Positions 10,375 to 18,241 of a stretch of DNA of 61,756 nt are shown here, in pieces. Numbering within the stretch: the first letter of the stretch is position 1; each line of letters starts with the position of its first letter. The stretch is taken from positions 1 through 61,756 of the forward strand of contig CACEWP010000007.1 of NCBI GenBank assembly GCA_902563305.1. Reading direction: 5' to 3'. The position numbers were made by a program, and so were the translations under genes. The stretch is from an uncultured Alphaproteobacteria bacterium. GTDB taxonomy: Bacteria > Pseudomonadota > Alphaproteobacteria > Methylaequorales > Methylaequoraceae. The notes under the pieces are model-generated. The model saw only the letters and a program-made list of their open reading frames with translations, had not been told where the DNA came from and made no database searches.

Positions 10375-11103
10375 TTATTTTTTTATATTGCCATCAAGTT
10401 CTGCGATTATAGTTTCCCCTGCTATAGTTATTTGATTCTCTAAAACATTAACCTTAGAGTTATTTGGGATATACAAATCAACCCTGCTTCCAAATCTGAT
10501 AATGCCAAAACGTTCACCTACCTCGACATTCTGATTTTCTTCAAGATCGCACTTGATTCGTCTGGCGATAAGTCCTGCTATTTGAACCACATAAATAAAT
10601 ACATCCTTTTTAACTTCTATCTTTGAAATCATTCTTTCATTTTCTTTACTCGATTTATCTAATGACGCATTAAAAAAAGCTCCTGGAACATATTTCAGCC
10701 AAGCTATTTTACCTGATATAGGAATTCTATTAACATGAACATTAAATACATTCATAAATATTGAAATCTTTTTCATTTCTTCATTTTTAACATCACTAAG
10801 ATTTTCCGGTACAACCTCATTAGAAATTGACAAAATTTTTCCATCTGCTGGAGAAACTAATATATTTTGTCTTTTTGGAGTTATTCTATCTGGATCTCTA
10901 AAGAAATATACACACCAAATTGTAAGTAAAATTCCTAACCAACCTAAAAAATCAGAAATTGTAGAGAGTAAAATTGTACCAAAAATGAATAAAACAATAA
11001 AAGGATAACCTGTCCTGTGAATAGGAGGGAAATAGTTTTTAACTGATTCTATTTCTTTAAGAAATTCTGAGAATCTATCAAAAAAATCTTTTTGTTTATT
11101 CAT
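10375..11103 (-). CDS. psd: Phosphatidylserine decarboxylase (PSD-A type)
   Basis: Pyruvoyl enzyme that decarboxylates phosphatidylserine to phosphatidylethanolamine. I choose ATG 11103 (242 aa, MNKQKDFFDRF); seven upstream codons exist in frame but lie inside the LysM gene. The N-terminal part has two hydrophobic segments (PFIVLFIFGTILLS; GWLGILLTIWCVYFF), then DPDRITP, SPADGKI, MNVFNVHVNR and the self-cleavage site in IRFGSRVDLYIP, where the Ser would become the pyruvoyl group. The gene overlaps the upstream LysM gene by eight bases and is followed by pssA, so the two phosphatidylethanolamine genes form one unit. Confidence 0.95.
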   Translation of the reverse strand: MNKQKDFFDRFSEFLKEIESVKNYFPPIHRTGYPFIVLFIFGTILLSTISDFLGWLGILLTIWCVYFFRDPDRITPKRQNILVSPADGKILSISNEVVPENLSDVKNEEMKKISIFMNVFNVHVNRIPISGKIAWLKYVPGAFFNASLDKSSKENERMISKIEVKKDVFIYVVQIAGLIARRIKCDLEENQNVEVGERFGIIRFGSRVDLYIPNNSKVNVLENQITIAGETIIAELDGNIKK

Positions 11104-12079
11104 AAAATACTTTTTTTTTATCAAATGGTATATTGAAAACCTGTCCTGGAAATATTAAGTCAGGGTTTTTAATTTTTTTATAATTATTATTATATATTTC
11201 TGTATAAAAGATACCCCCGCCTAATGTTTTTCTTGCTATCCTCCACAAACTATTACCCTTTTTAACAACTATTTGATTATTATTTAATTCAACATTTTTT
11301 TTGTTTAATTTTTCTTCAAGTTTTGATGCGCTAAACGATAAAATGGCTTTTTCTCCATTTATAGTGGTCTCAATGTTAATGTTCTCATCTGAAATTTGGT
11401 TATAATTTATTATAAACTTCCATTTACCTGTTTCATCCGATTTAGACTCGCCTAATTTTTTAGTAAGCTGGTTAATTTCTAAATTAGTATTTGGCAATGT
11501 CCTTCCAGAAAAAATCACAAGTCCTGACGAGGAATAATTCAAGAAATCTAATGTAACGCCATCAGAAACTTTATCTAAATTTAACATTTCTAAACTTCCG
11601 TTTTCATCATTAAAAAGTTTTACAACCTTTGGCTTCGATTGCGCTATCTTATCTACAAATACAATTATTGTTTGATCCGATTGAATTCTTGAGTCTTCAA
11701 TTTTACTATACTTTAATTTAAATTTTTTAATTCCACTTTTTAGAGGAATCTCACTAAGCCATATCCATTCTCCATTAGCGTCTGATTCAAACTCAGCCAA
11801 AAGGTCTTGTCCATCAAATAATTTAATTTTTTTATTTGGTTCAGATTTTCCAGCCATTACGGCATCACCCTCTTGTGAAATTCTCACAAGATCAAAAGAC
11901 AACTGAGCATCATTTAAATTCTCATAAGTCTCTTCAGTTCTCAAATAACTCTCAAAATTTTTGTCTTCACTATTAAATTTATTAGTTTGATCAGCCTCTT
12001 CCTGTAAGTTTGGAAAGATAAAGTAAACTATTACTAAAGTTATAGATAAAAATGAAAGTAATAAAAATTCTTTTTTCAT
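11096..12079 (-). CDS. Membrane-anchored protein with Ig-like repeats and C-terminal LysM domain
   Basis: A single N-terminal membrane segment (LLLSFLSITLVIVYFIF) is followed by two beta-rich Ig-like modules: about residues 60-150 (DLVRISQEGDAVMAGKSEPN, then DANGEWIW) and about 170-255 (SSGLVIFSGRTLPNTN, then DETGKWKF). The C-terminus is a LysM peptidoglycan-binding domain (VVKKGNSLWRIARKTLG to FPGQVFNIP). Alphaproteobacteria commonly carry such Ig-Ig-LysM proteins; their exact role is unknown to me, but the domains predict a periplasmic protein that touches peptidoglycan. It heads the psd-pssA unit, 154 bases from the divergent icd gene. Confidence 0.85.
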   Translation of the reverse strand: MKKEFLLLSFLSITLVIVYFIFPNLQEEADQTNKFNSEDKNFESYLRTEETYENLNDAQLSFDLVRISQEGDAVMAGKSEPNKKIKLFDGQDLLAEFESDANGEWIWLSEIPLKSGIKKFKLKYSKIEDSRIQSDQTIIVFVDKIAQSKPKVVKLFNDENGSLEMLNLDKVSDGVTLDFLNYSSSGLVIFSGRTLPNTNLEINQLTKKLGESKSDETGKWKFIINYNQISDENINIETTINGEKAILSFSASKLEEKLNKKNVELNNNQIVVKKGNSLWRIARKTLGGGIFYTEIYNNNYKKIKNPDLIFPGQVFNIPFDKKKVFYE

Positions 12080-12233
12080 GCCTATTTTCTCTCAATTTAT
12101 AATATATCCAAATTTATACTTTCCAATGTTATTTATTTTTTTTTTGAATCCGTTGATAAGTTTAACAATTTAATAGAATATATTGAGATGATTTCTGTAT
12201 TGCTCAGTTTGAATCAAAAATAATCTTTTTTTT

Positions 12234-13433
12234 ATGTCAAAAATTTCCGTAAAAAATCCTTTAGTAAATATGAATGGTGATGAAATGGCCAGAGTTATCT
12301 GGGATAAGATTCAAAATGAAATCATACTACCTCATATTGATTTGAATTTAATTAACTATGATCTCAGCATTAAAAGTAGAGATGAGACTAATGACAAAAT
12401 TACAACTGAAGCAGCCAGACAAATCAATAAAGTAAAAGTAGGGGTTAAATGTGCCACCATTACTCCAGATGAGAAAAGAGTAAAAGAATATAAACTAAAA
12501 AAAAAATATCCTTCTCCTAATGGAACAATTAGAAACATATTAAAAGGAACAATTTTTAGAGAACCGATTATTATCAATAAAATTCCAAAAATTGTTAATC
12601 ATTGGAATCAACCAGTTATTATAGCTAGACATGCATTTGGTGATATTTATAGATCAAAAGAAATATCTGTAAAAAAAAAAGGTAAGCTAACTATTTGCTT
12701 CGAAGATGAAGAAGGAAATAAGGAAGAAAAATTAATTCATGACTTTGATTCTTCAGGTGTTGGTTTAGCTTATTTTAATGTAAATGATTCAATTTATGAT
12801 TTTGCCAATTCTTGTTTTAATTACGCTTTAATTAGAAATCTTCCTTTATTTTTATCTACAAAAAATACCATCCTACAAAAATACGATGAAGCATTTAAGG
12901 AGATTTTTGATGAGGTTTATAAAAAATTCCAAATAAGATTTGAAGAAAATAACCTTACATACCAACACAGATTAATTGATGATATGGTTGCTTGTCTTAT
13001 GAAATGGAGTGGAGGATTTCTTTGGGCATGTAAAAACTATGACGGAGATGTAATGTCAGATTTAGTAGCTCAAGGATTTGGTTCGTTGGGTCTTATGTCA
13101 TCTGTACTTCAGAGTCCAGACGGAAAAATTTTAAAAACAGAGGCAGCGCATGGCACAGTTACCAGTCATTACAGACAACATCAAAATGGTATTCAAACAT
13201 CAACAAATCCTATTGCTTCAATCTTTGCTTGGTCAAAGGCATTAAAGCACAGAGGAGAATTAGATTCAAACCTTGACCTAAATAAATTTGCCCAAAATTT
13301 AGAAACCATATGTATAAATACTTTAAATGAGGGATATATGACAAAAGATCTAGCTTTAATGTGTGGACCTGAACAAAAATGGGTTACCACTAATGAATTT
13401 TTTGAAATAATAAAACATAAAGTAGAAAACTAA
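12234..13433 (+). CDS. icd: NADP-dependent isocitrate dehydrogenase (eukaryote-like dimeric type)
   Basis: Oxidatively decarboxylates isocitrate to 2-oxoglutarate with NADP+, a TCA-cycle step. The 399-aa protein begins with the family signature NMNGDEMARVIWDKI and has SPNGTIRNIL (substrate Ser/Asn/Arg loop), RHAFGDIYRS, metal-site Asp residues in LIDDMVAC and NYDGDVMSD, and the NADP loop EAAHGTVTSHYRQHQ. This layout is that of subfamily II dimeric IDH found in eukaryotes and many Alphaproteobacteria rather than the E. coli type. It is monocistronic: divergent from the LysM gene and convergent with alaS, whose stop codon overlaps its own by four bases. Confidence 0.97.
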   Translation: MSKISVKNPLVNMNGDEMARVIWDKIQNEIILPHIDLNLINYDLSIKSRDETNDKITTEAARQINKVKVGVKCATITPDEKRVKEYKLKKKYPSPNGTIRNILKGTIFREPIIINKIPKIVNHWNQPVIIARHAFGDIYRSKEISVKKKGKLTICFEDEEGNKEEKLIHDFDSSGVGLAYFNVNDSIYDFANSCFNYALIRNLPLFLSTKNTILQKYDEAFKEIFDEVYKKFQIRFEENNLTYQHRLIDDMVACLMKWSGGFLWACKNYDGDVMSDLVAQGFGSLGLMSSVLQSPDGKILKTEAAHGTVTSHYRQHQNGIQTSTNPIASIFAWSKALKHRGELDSNLDLNKFAQNLETICINTLNEGYMTKDLALMCGPEQKWVTTNEFFEIIKHKVEN

Positions 13434-16063
13434 ACTATTAAATTGTCTAACTTATCTTTTAACTTTTTGAAATTTTCGTTAAAAGGAGCACCACCCTGAG
13501 AAAGATCTCTTCTACCACCTCCTCCTTTACCTCCTAAAAAAGTAATAATCTCTTTAATGATTTTATTTGAATCAAATCTATCAATTAGACTGTTGCAAAC
13601 TGATACAACAACCGAAACTTTTTTTTCGTTGAGACAAGTTAAAATTATTATTCCATCTTTGAATTTTTTTTTTATTAAATCGGCATTATTTTTTAGTTCT
13701 TTTGAATGACAGTCTAAATCATCAAAATAAATTGAATAATCATTTTTATTAATAATCTTAGACTCTTGAAAACTAGGTTCTTTTAAAGGAATATTCTTTT
13801 TTGAAGATAAAGAATTTTTTTTCAACTGTTCTATTTTTTCTAAAATGTTTGTATCAGATGCTTTTAAAATTTTCTTAATTTCTCTTAGTGAATTAATTTT
13901 TTCTTCACAATAAATTTCAGCATCTTGTCCTGTTAATGCCTCTACTCTTCTAATTCCCGATGAAACTGAAATATCACTCAAGATTTTAAAAAAACCTATT
14001 TGGCCTGTTTGTCTTACATGCGTTCCGCCACAAAGCTCAATCGATGAAAGTATTTCCTTTGTTTTTGTAGAGTTAAGCATACTCACTACTCTAACAACTT
14101 CAGGATATTTTTCCCCAAATAAAGCTATAGCTCCACTCTGCTTAGCCTTTTTTAGGGGCATTTTTCTTATATCGATCTTTATATTAGACCTGATTGAATT
14201 ATTGACTAAAGTTTCTATTTTTTCTTGCTGAATTAATGTAAGTTGTTCGTTTGAAGAATAGTCAAATCTAATTTTTTTATCATTGACAAGAGATCCTTTT
14301 TGACTGACATGTTTACCAACAACTTGTCTTAATGACTCATGCAAAAGGTGAGTTGCAGAATGATTATTACTAATCTTGGATCTTTTAAATTCATCAATAG
14401 TTAAAAAATAACTTTGATTAATTTTAAACTTATAATTAATATTTTTTAAAAAATGAAGGTAGATATTTTTTCCAACCTTTTTTGTATCCGATATTTCTCC
14501 TAACAATTTTTTTGATGAACTAAATATTTTACCTGAATCACCAATTTGTCCGCCTGCTTCTCCATAAAATGGGGTTTTATCAAAAATTAGAAAACATTGG
14601 TTAGAGTTTTCAATCGTTTTAACAAATTTTCCATTGTTAACGATATATAACAATTTTGCATTACAACCAACTTTTTCATATCCACAGAAATGAGTTTCTG
14701 GAGCAAGTTTTGAAATTTCATCATATATTTTATTACTTTCTATTTCACCACTCCCAACCCAAGAATTTTTTTGTAATTTTTTATTATGCTCAACCAGAAG
14801 CTTATATTTTTTAATATCCAAATTAATATTTTGAGATTTCAGTATAGATTCCGTCATATCCACAGGAAATCCATATGTATCGTAAAGTTTAAAAGCTATC
14901 TCAGGTTTGAAGTTTTTTCCGTTTAGTCTTTTAATTTCCTTATCAAGTAAATCCAAACCTATCATGAGTGTTTCAGAAAACTTTTCTTCTTCATTTTTTA
15001 AATTATTTTTGATAAATAAGGAAGCTTTTGTAAGCTCTTCGTAATTTTCACTATATTTTTTTATCACCTCGTCAGCGAGCTTATATAGTATAATTGACTT
15101 AGGATTCAGTTTATTAACATTCAATAATGCTCTTCTTATTATTCTTCTAAGCACATAACCTCTTCCCTCATTAGAAGGAAGAATCCCCTCAGACATCATA
15201 AAAATAATTGATTTCAAATGATCAGAAATAATTCTGTAAGGTATTAAAAAATTATCATTTAGGGTAGTTTTAGTTTTTTCAGCAATTTCTTTGAATATAT
15301 ATTCAAATAAATCAGTTTCATAATTATTAACTTTTCCAGTTAAAACAGCTAAAATCCTTTCCAAACCCATGCCTGTGTCGACAAACTTACCTGGAAGATT
15401 TAAAATTTTTCCATTTTTTTTCTCATATTCCATAAAAACTAAGTTCCATATTTCTACAAATCTATCTCCATCTTGATTTTTAGAACCAGGTGGGCCTCCA
15501 TTTATTTCTTTTCCATTATCAAAAAAAATTTCACTACAGGGTCCGCAAGGACCAGACTCACCCATGGACCAAAAGTTGTCATTAGATGATATGCTAATAA
15601 TTCTATCATCTTTAAATCCAGAAACTTTTTTCCAAATTTTGTATGAATCCTCATCATCTTTGTAAACTGTAATTAGAAGTCTTTTTTTGTCGATTGAGTA
15701 CTCTTTTATTAGTAAATCCCAAGCTAACTTGATTGCCTCTTCTTTAAAATAACCCCCAAAAGAAAAATTTCCTAACATTTCAAAAAATGTATGATGTCTA
15801 GGTGTAAAACCTACATTTTCAAGGTCATTGTGTTTGCCACCTGCTCTAATACATTTTTGAATAGTTACTGCATTTTTACATGAAGGAGTTTCATCACCTG
15901 TGAACCATTTTTTAAATTGTACCATTCCAGAGTTTACAAATAATAAACTGGGATCATTATTTGGAACTAGAGATGAGGACTGAATCACAGCGTGTGAGTT
16001 TTTCTTGAAAAAACTACGGAATGTTTCTCTAACTTTGTCTGAGTAATTTATTAAATTCATCAT
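13430..16063 (-). CDS. alaS: Alanine--tRNA ligase
   Basis: Charges tRNA-Ala and edits mischarged Ser or Gly. The 877-aa protein shows all expected parts: class II motif 1 region (FTPRHHTFFEMLGNFSFGGY), motif 2 and 3 regions (FVDTGMGLERI; EGRGYVLRRIIRRAL), the editing domain zinc motif NHSATHLLHESL with its partner CGGTHVRQTG, and the C-Ala domain ending in GGKGGGGRRDLSQGGAP. All metal ligands are present, in contrast to some other enzymes in this window. Two ATGs at 16063 and 16060 are equally possible starts. It follows recA on the same strand by 34 bases. Confidence 0.97.
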   Translation of the reverse strand: MMNLINYSDKVRETFRSFFKKNSHAVIQSSSLVPNNDPSLLFVNSGMVQFKKWFTGDETPSCKNAVTIQKCIRAGGKHNDLENVGFTPRHHTFFEMLGNFSFGGYFKEEAIKLAWDLLIKEYSIDKKRLLITVYKDDEDSYKIWKKVSGFKDDRIISISSNDNFWSMGESGPCGPCSEIFFDNGKEINGGPPGSKNQDGDRFVEIWNLVFMEYEKKNGKILNLPGKFVDTGMGLERILAVLTGKVNNYETDLFEYIFKEIAEKTKTTLNDNFLIPYRIISDHLKSIIFMMSEGILPSNEGRGYVLRRIIRRALLNVNKLNPKSIILYKLADEVIKKYSENYEELTKASLFIKNNLKNEEEKFSETLMIGLDLLDKEIKRLNGKNFKPEIAFKLYDTYGFPVDMTESILKSQNINLDIKKYKLLVEHNKKLQKNSWVGSGEIESNKIYDEISKLAPETHFCGYEKVGCNAKLLYIVNNGKFVKTIENSNQCFLIFDKTPFYGEAGGQIGDSGKIFSSSKKLLGEISDTKKVGKNIYLHFLKNINYKFKINQSYFLTIDEFKRSKISNNHSATHLLHESLRQVVGKHVSQKGSLVNDKKIRFDYSSNEQLTLIQQEKIETLVNNSIRSNIKIDIRKMPLKKAKQSGAIALFGEKYPEVVRVVSMLNSTKTKEILSSIELCGGTHVRQTGQIGFFKILSDISVSSGIRRVEALTGQDAEIYCEEKINSLREIKKILKASDTNILEKIEQLKKNSLSSKKNIPLKEPSFQESKIINKNDYSIYFDDLDCHSKELKNNADLIKKKFKDGIIILTCLNEKKVSVVVSVCNSLIDRFDSNKIIKEIITFLGGKGGGGRRDLSQGGAPFNENFKKLKDKLDNLIV

Positions 16064-16097
16064 TTTATCTAAATGATTATAATGAAAAAATTACTAT

Positions 16098-17138
16098 TTA
16101 ATCAACTTTGATTTCTTTATCTGTTAAATCTTTTTCAGAATCTTGAATTTCCGTTACTTTTCCATTGTTTTGCGACCTTATGGTGTCTTCTATTTTTTGA
16201 GCGATCTCGGGGTTTTCCTTAAGATAAATCTTGGCATTTTCTCTTCCCTGTCCAATCCTGTCACCATTGTACGAGTACCAAGCCCCTGCTTTTTCTACTA
16301 AACTATCTTTTACAGCTAAATCCAATATCTCACCTGTCTTTGAAATTCCTTCACCGTACATTATATCGAATTCAACTGTCTTAAATGGTGGTGCTAATTT
16401 ATTTTTTACTACCTTCACTCTTGTTTGATTCCCAATAATTTCTTCTCTATCTTTGATTGCCCCAATTCTTCTAATATCCATTCTTATAGAAGCATAAAAT
16501 TTGAGCGCATTTCCTCCTGTTGTTGTTTCCGGGTTTCCAAACATAACCCCAATTTTTTGTCTTATTTGATTTATGAAAATGACAAGAGATTGTGATCTTG
16601 AGATTGATCCAGTCAGTTTTCTCAGCGCTTGACTCATTAATCTAGCATGTAAACCCATATGTGAATCACCCATATCTCCTTCAATTTCTGCTCTAGGAAC
16701 TAGTGCTGCTACTGAATCAATAACTAATACATCAATTGCATTTGAGTTTACGAGTGTATCAGCAATTTCAAGAGCTTGTTCACCATTATCAGGTTGAGAA
16801 ATCAGCATTTCATCAGTATTAACTCCTAACTTCTTTGCATAAACTGGGTCTAAAGCATGTTCAGCGTCAACAAAGGCACAAGTTCCACCTTTCTTTTGAG
16901 CTTCAGCAATTACATGAAGTGCAAGGGTTGTTTTACCAGAACTCTCAGGACCATAAATTTCAACAATTCTTCCTTTAGGCAAACCACCAATGCCTAATGC
17001 CATATCTAAACTAAGTGATCCAGAGGATATTGCATCTATTTCAACAACTTCCCTTTCACCTAGCTTCATTACAGAACCTTTTCCAAAGTTTCGCTCAATT
17101 TGGCTGATGGTAGATTCTAAAGTTTTTAATTTATCCAT
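16098..17138 (-). CDS. recA: Recombinase RecA
   Basis: ATP-dependent strand-exchange protein for recombination, repair and SOS signalling. The 346-aa protein has Walker [10 protein letters not shown], Walker B region [18 protein letters not shown], loop L1 [20 protein letters not shown] and loop L2 [20 protein letters not shown], with an acidic C-terminus. The ATG at 17138 is fixed by conservation of the N-terminus ([20 protein letters not shown]). A LexA-type box lies immediately upstream (separate entry), so SOS control is likely if the genome encodes LexA. Confidence 0.98.
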   Translation of the reverse strand: MDKLKTLESTISQIERNFGKGSVMKLGEREVVEIDAISSGSLSLDMALGIGGLPKGRIVEIYGPESSGKTTLALHVIAEAQKKGGTCAFVDAEHALDPVYAKKLGVNTDEMLISQPDNGEQALEIADTLVNSNAIDVLVIDSVAALVPRAEIEGDMGDSHMGLHARLMSQALRKLTGSISRSQSLVIFINQIRQKIGVMFGNPETTTGGNALKFYASIRMDIRRIGAIKDREEIIGNQTRVKVVKNKLAPPFKTVEFDIMYGEGISKTGEILDLAVKDSLVEKAGAWYSYNGDRIGQGRENAKIYLKENPEIAQKIEDTIRSQNNGKVTEIQDSEKDLTDKEIKVD

Positions 17139-17142
17139 AAAT

Positions 17143-17157
17143 GTTCTATAAATGTTC
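17143..17157 (-). promoter_or_regulatory. LexA (SOS) operator of the alphaproteobacterial GTTC-N7-GTTC type in front of recA
   Basis: On the plus strand the site reads GTTC, seven bases (TATAAAT), GTTC, which is GAAC-N7-GAAC when read toward recA. This direct-repeat spacing is the known alphaproteobacterial LexA target. It ends four bases before the recA ATG, so it covers the ribosome-binding region rather than a distant promoter. The site is part of a 22-base tandem repeat of two 11-base units (17136-17157) that differ at one base and include the start codon. LexA itself is not encoded in this window. Confidence 0.75.
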
Positions 17158-17199
17158 TCATTAATATTATCATTAAATTAAATCATATCAACTAATAAA

Positions 17200-17631
17200 T
17201 TAATATTCTTTCTCTTTATAAATTCTTTCTGATTTTTCGTGCGATTCTTGAGCCTCTAATGACAAAGTGGCTATAGGTCTTGCAATCAGCCTTTTTAAAG
17301 AAATGGGTTGGTTTGTTTCCTCACAATAACCATAAGTTCCATCCTCTATTTTCTTTAATGCTTTATTTATTTTGCTGATAAGCTTTCTCTCTCTGTCTCT
17401 TGTTCTCAACTCTAAACTTCTTTCTGATTCAATTGAGGCCCTATCCGCATTGTCTGGTTTATTGGATGATTCCTCTTTTAAGTTACTAATAGTATGCGAT
17501 GAGACTTGTAGGAGATCATTTTTCCAATCAACTAATAATTTCTTGAAGTATTTTTTTTGTTTAGCACCCATAAATTCCTCTTTGTCAGAGGGAACGTAGG
17601 AACCATTTATATTTTTTTTTTTACTAACCAC
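17200..17631 (-). CDS. dksA: RNA polymerase-binding transcription factor DksA (one-cysteine form)
   Basis: Binds the secondary channel of RNA polymerase and works with ppGpp in stringent control. After an N-terminal extension, residues about 20-100 form the coiled-coil hairpin (MGAKQKKYFKKLLVDW, then NKPDNADRASIESERSLELR, which contains the acidic tip D-x2-D-x-A). The C-terminal domain (GYCEETNQPISLKRLIARPI) keeps only the first of the four zinc cysteines; the others are Thr, Ser and Ala. Such C1 forms are usual in Alphaproteobacteria and are thought to be zinc-independent. The start is GTG at 17631. It lies 46 bases from the divergent phosphatase gene. Confidence 0.93.
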   Translation of the reverse strand: MVSKKKNINGSYVPSDKEEFMGAKQKKYFKKLLVDWKNDLLQVSSHTISNLKEESSNKPDNADRASIESERSLELRTRDRERKLISKINKALKKIEDGTYGYCEETNQPISLKRLIARPIATLSLEAQESHEKSERIYKEKEY

Positions 17632-17677
17632 GTTTCAACTATTTAATTTTATGCACTATAATTATATTTGAAAAAAA

Positions 17678-18196
17678 ATGAATCAAGAAAAATTTAAAAA
17701 AATTAATAAAGCATGTTTTTTAGACAGAGATGGTGTCATTAACAAGGACATAGGTTACCTTCATAAAATTCAGGATTTTGAATGGATTAACGGGGCTAAG
17801 GAAGCAATTAATCATTTAAAACAACTCAATTTTTTAGTAATTGTAATTACCAATCAATCTGGAGTAAAACGGGGTTTTTATTCTGAAAAGGACATCTATA
17901 ATTTGCATAAATGGATAAATCTAGAACTAAAAAAAGCATATAATGTTAAAATTGACGAGTTCTTTTTTTCAACAGACCTTCCAAATACTGATCCCAACTC
18001 AGATAGAAAACCTTCTCCAATAATGATCAATAATGCTATAAAGAAATACGGTTTACAGAGAAAAAATTGTTTTTTAATTGGAGATAAATTAAGCGATATT
18101 AAGTCAGCTGAAAATGCTGGAATAAAAGGATTTTCTTTTAAAAGTGGAAATTTGTTGGACAAAATAAAAAAAATTTTACAAGATCATTTCAATTAA
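17678..18196 (+). CDS. HAD-IIIA phosphatase resembling D-glycero-D-manno-heptose-1,7-bisphosphate 7-phosphatase (GmhB)
   Basis: The HAD core is clear: FLDRDGVINKD with nucleophile Asp16 and acid/base Asp18, ITNQSGVKRG with the Thr/Ser motif, DRKPSPIMI with the Lys, and IGDKLSDIKSAENAG as the final acidic motif. The 172-aa size fits GmhB, which makes heptose-1-phosphate for LPS inner core. Odd: canonical GmhB has a Cys/His zinc loop just before the RKP motif (CPH...CxCRKP), but here the region reads STDLPNTDPNSDRKPS without any Cys. Substrate is therefore uncertain; a histidinol-phosphatase-like or other sugar phosphatase role is possible. No other heptose genes are adjacent. Confidence 0.75.
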   Translation: MNQEKFKKINKACFLDRDGVINKDIGYLHKIQDFEWINGAKEAINHLKQLNFLVIVITNQSGVKRGFYSEKDIYNLHKWINLELKKAYNVKIDEFFFSTDLPNTDPNSDRKPSPIMINNAIKKYGLQRKNCFLIGDKLSDIKSAENAGIKGFSFKSGNLLDKIKKILQDHFN

Positions 18197-18241
18197 AAAA
18201 AAAAGTTCATATATATGTATATATTATAAAATAAATAAGAC

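Noticed and set aside
12080-12233. Promoter (TTGATA at 12153) between the LysM gene and icd
   Set aside because: A -35-like hexamer is present but no -10 lies at proper spacing; such matches are common by chance here.
18197-18241. Inverted repeat of AT dinucleotides before the formate dehydrogenase genes
   Set aside because: It is a simple TATATA stretch without G/C pairs, not a convincing terminator or operator.
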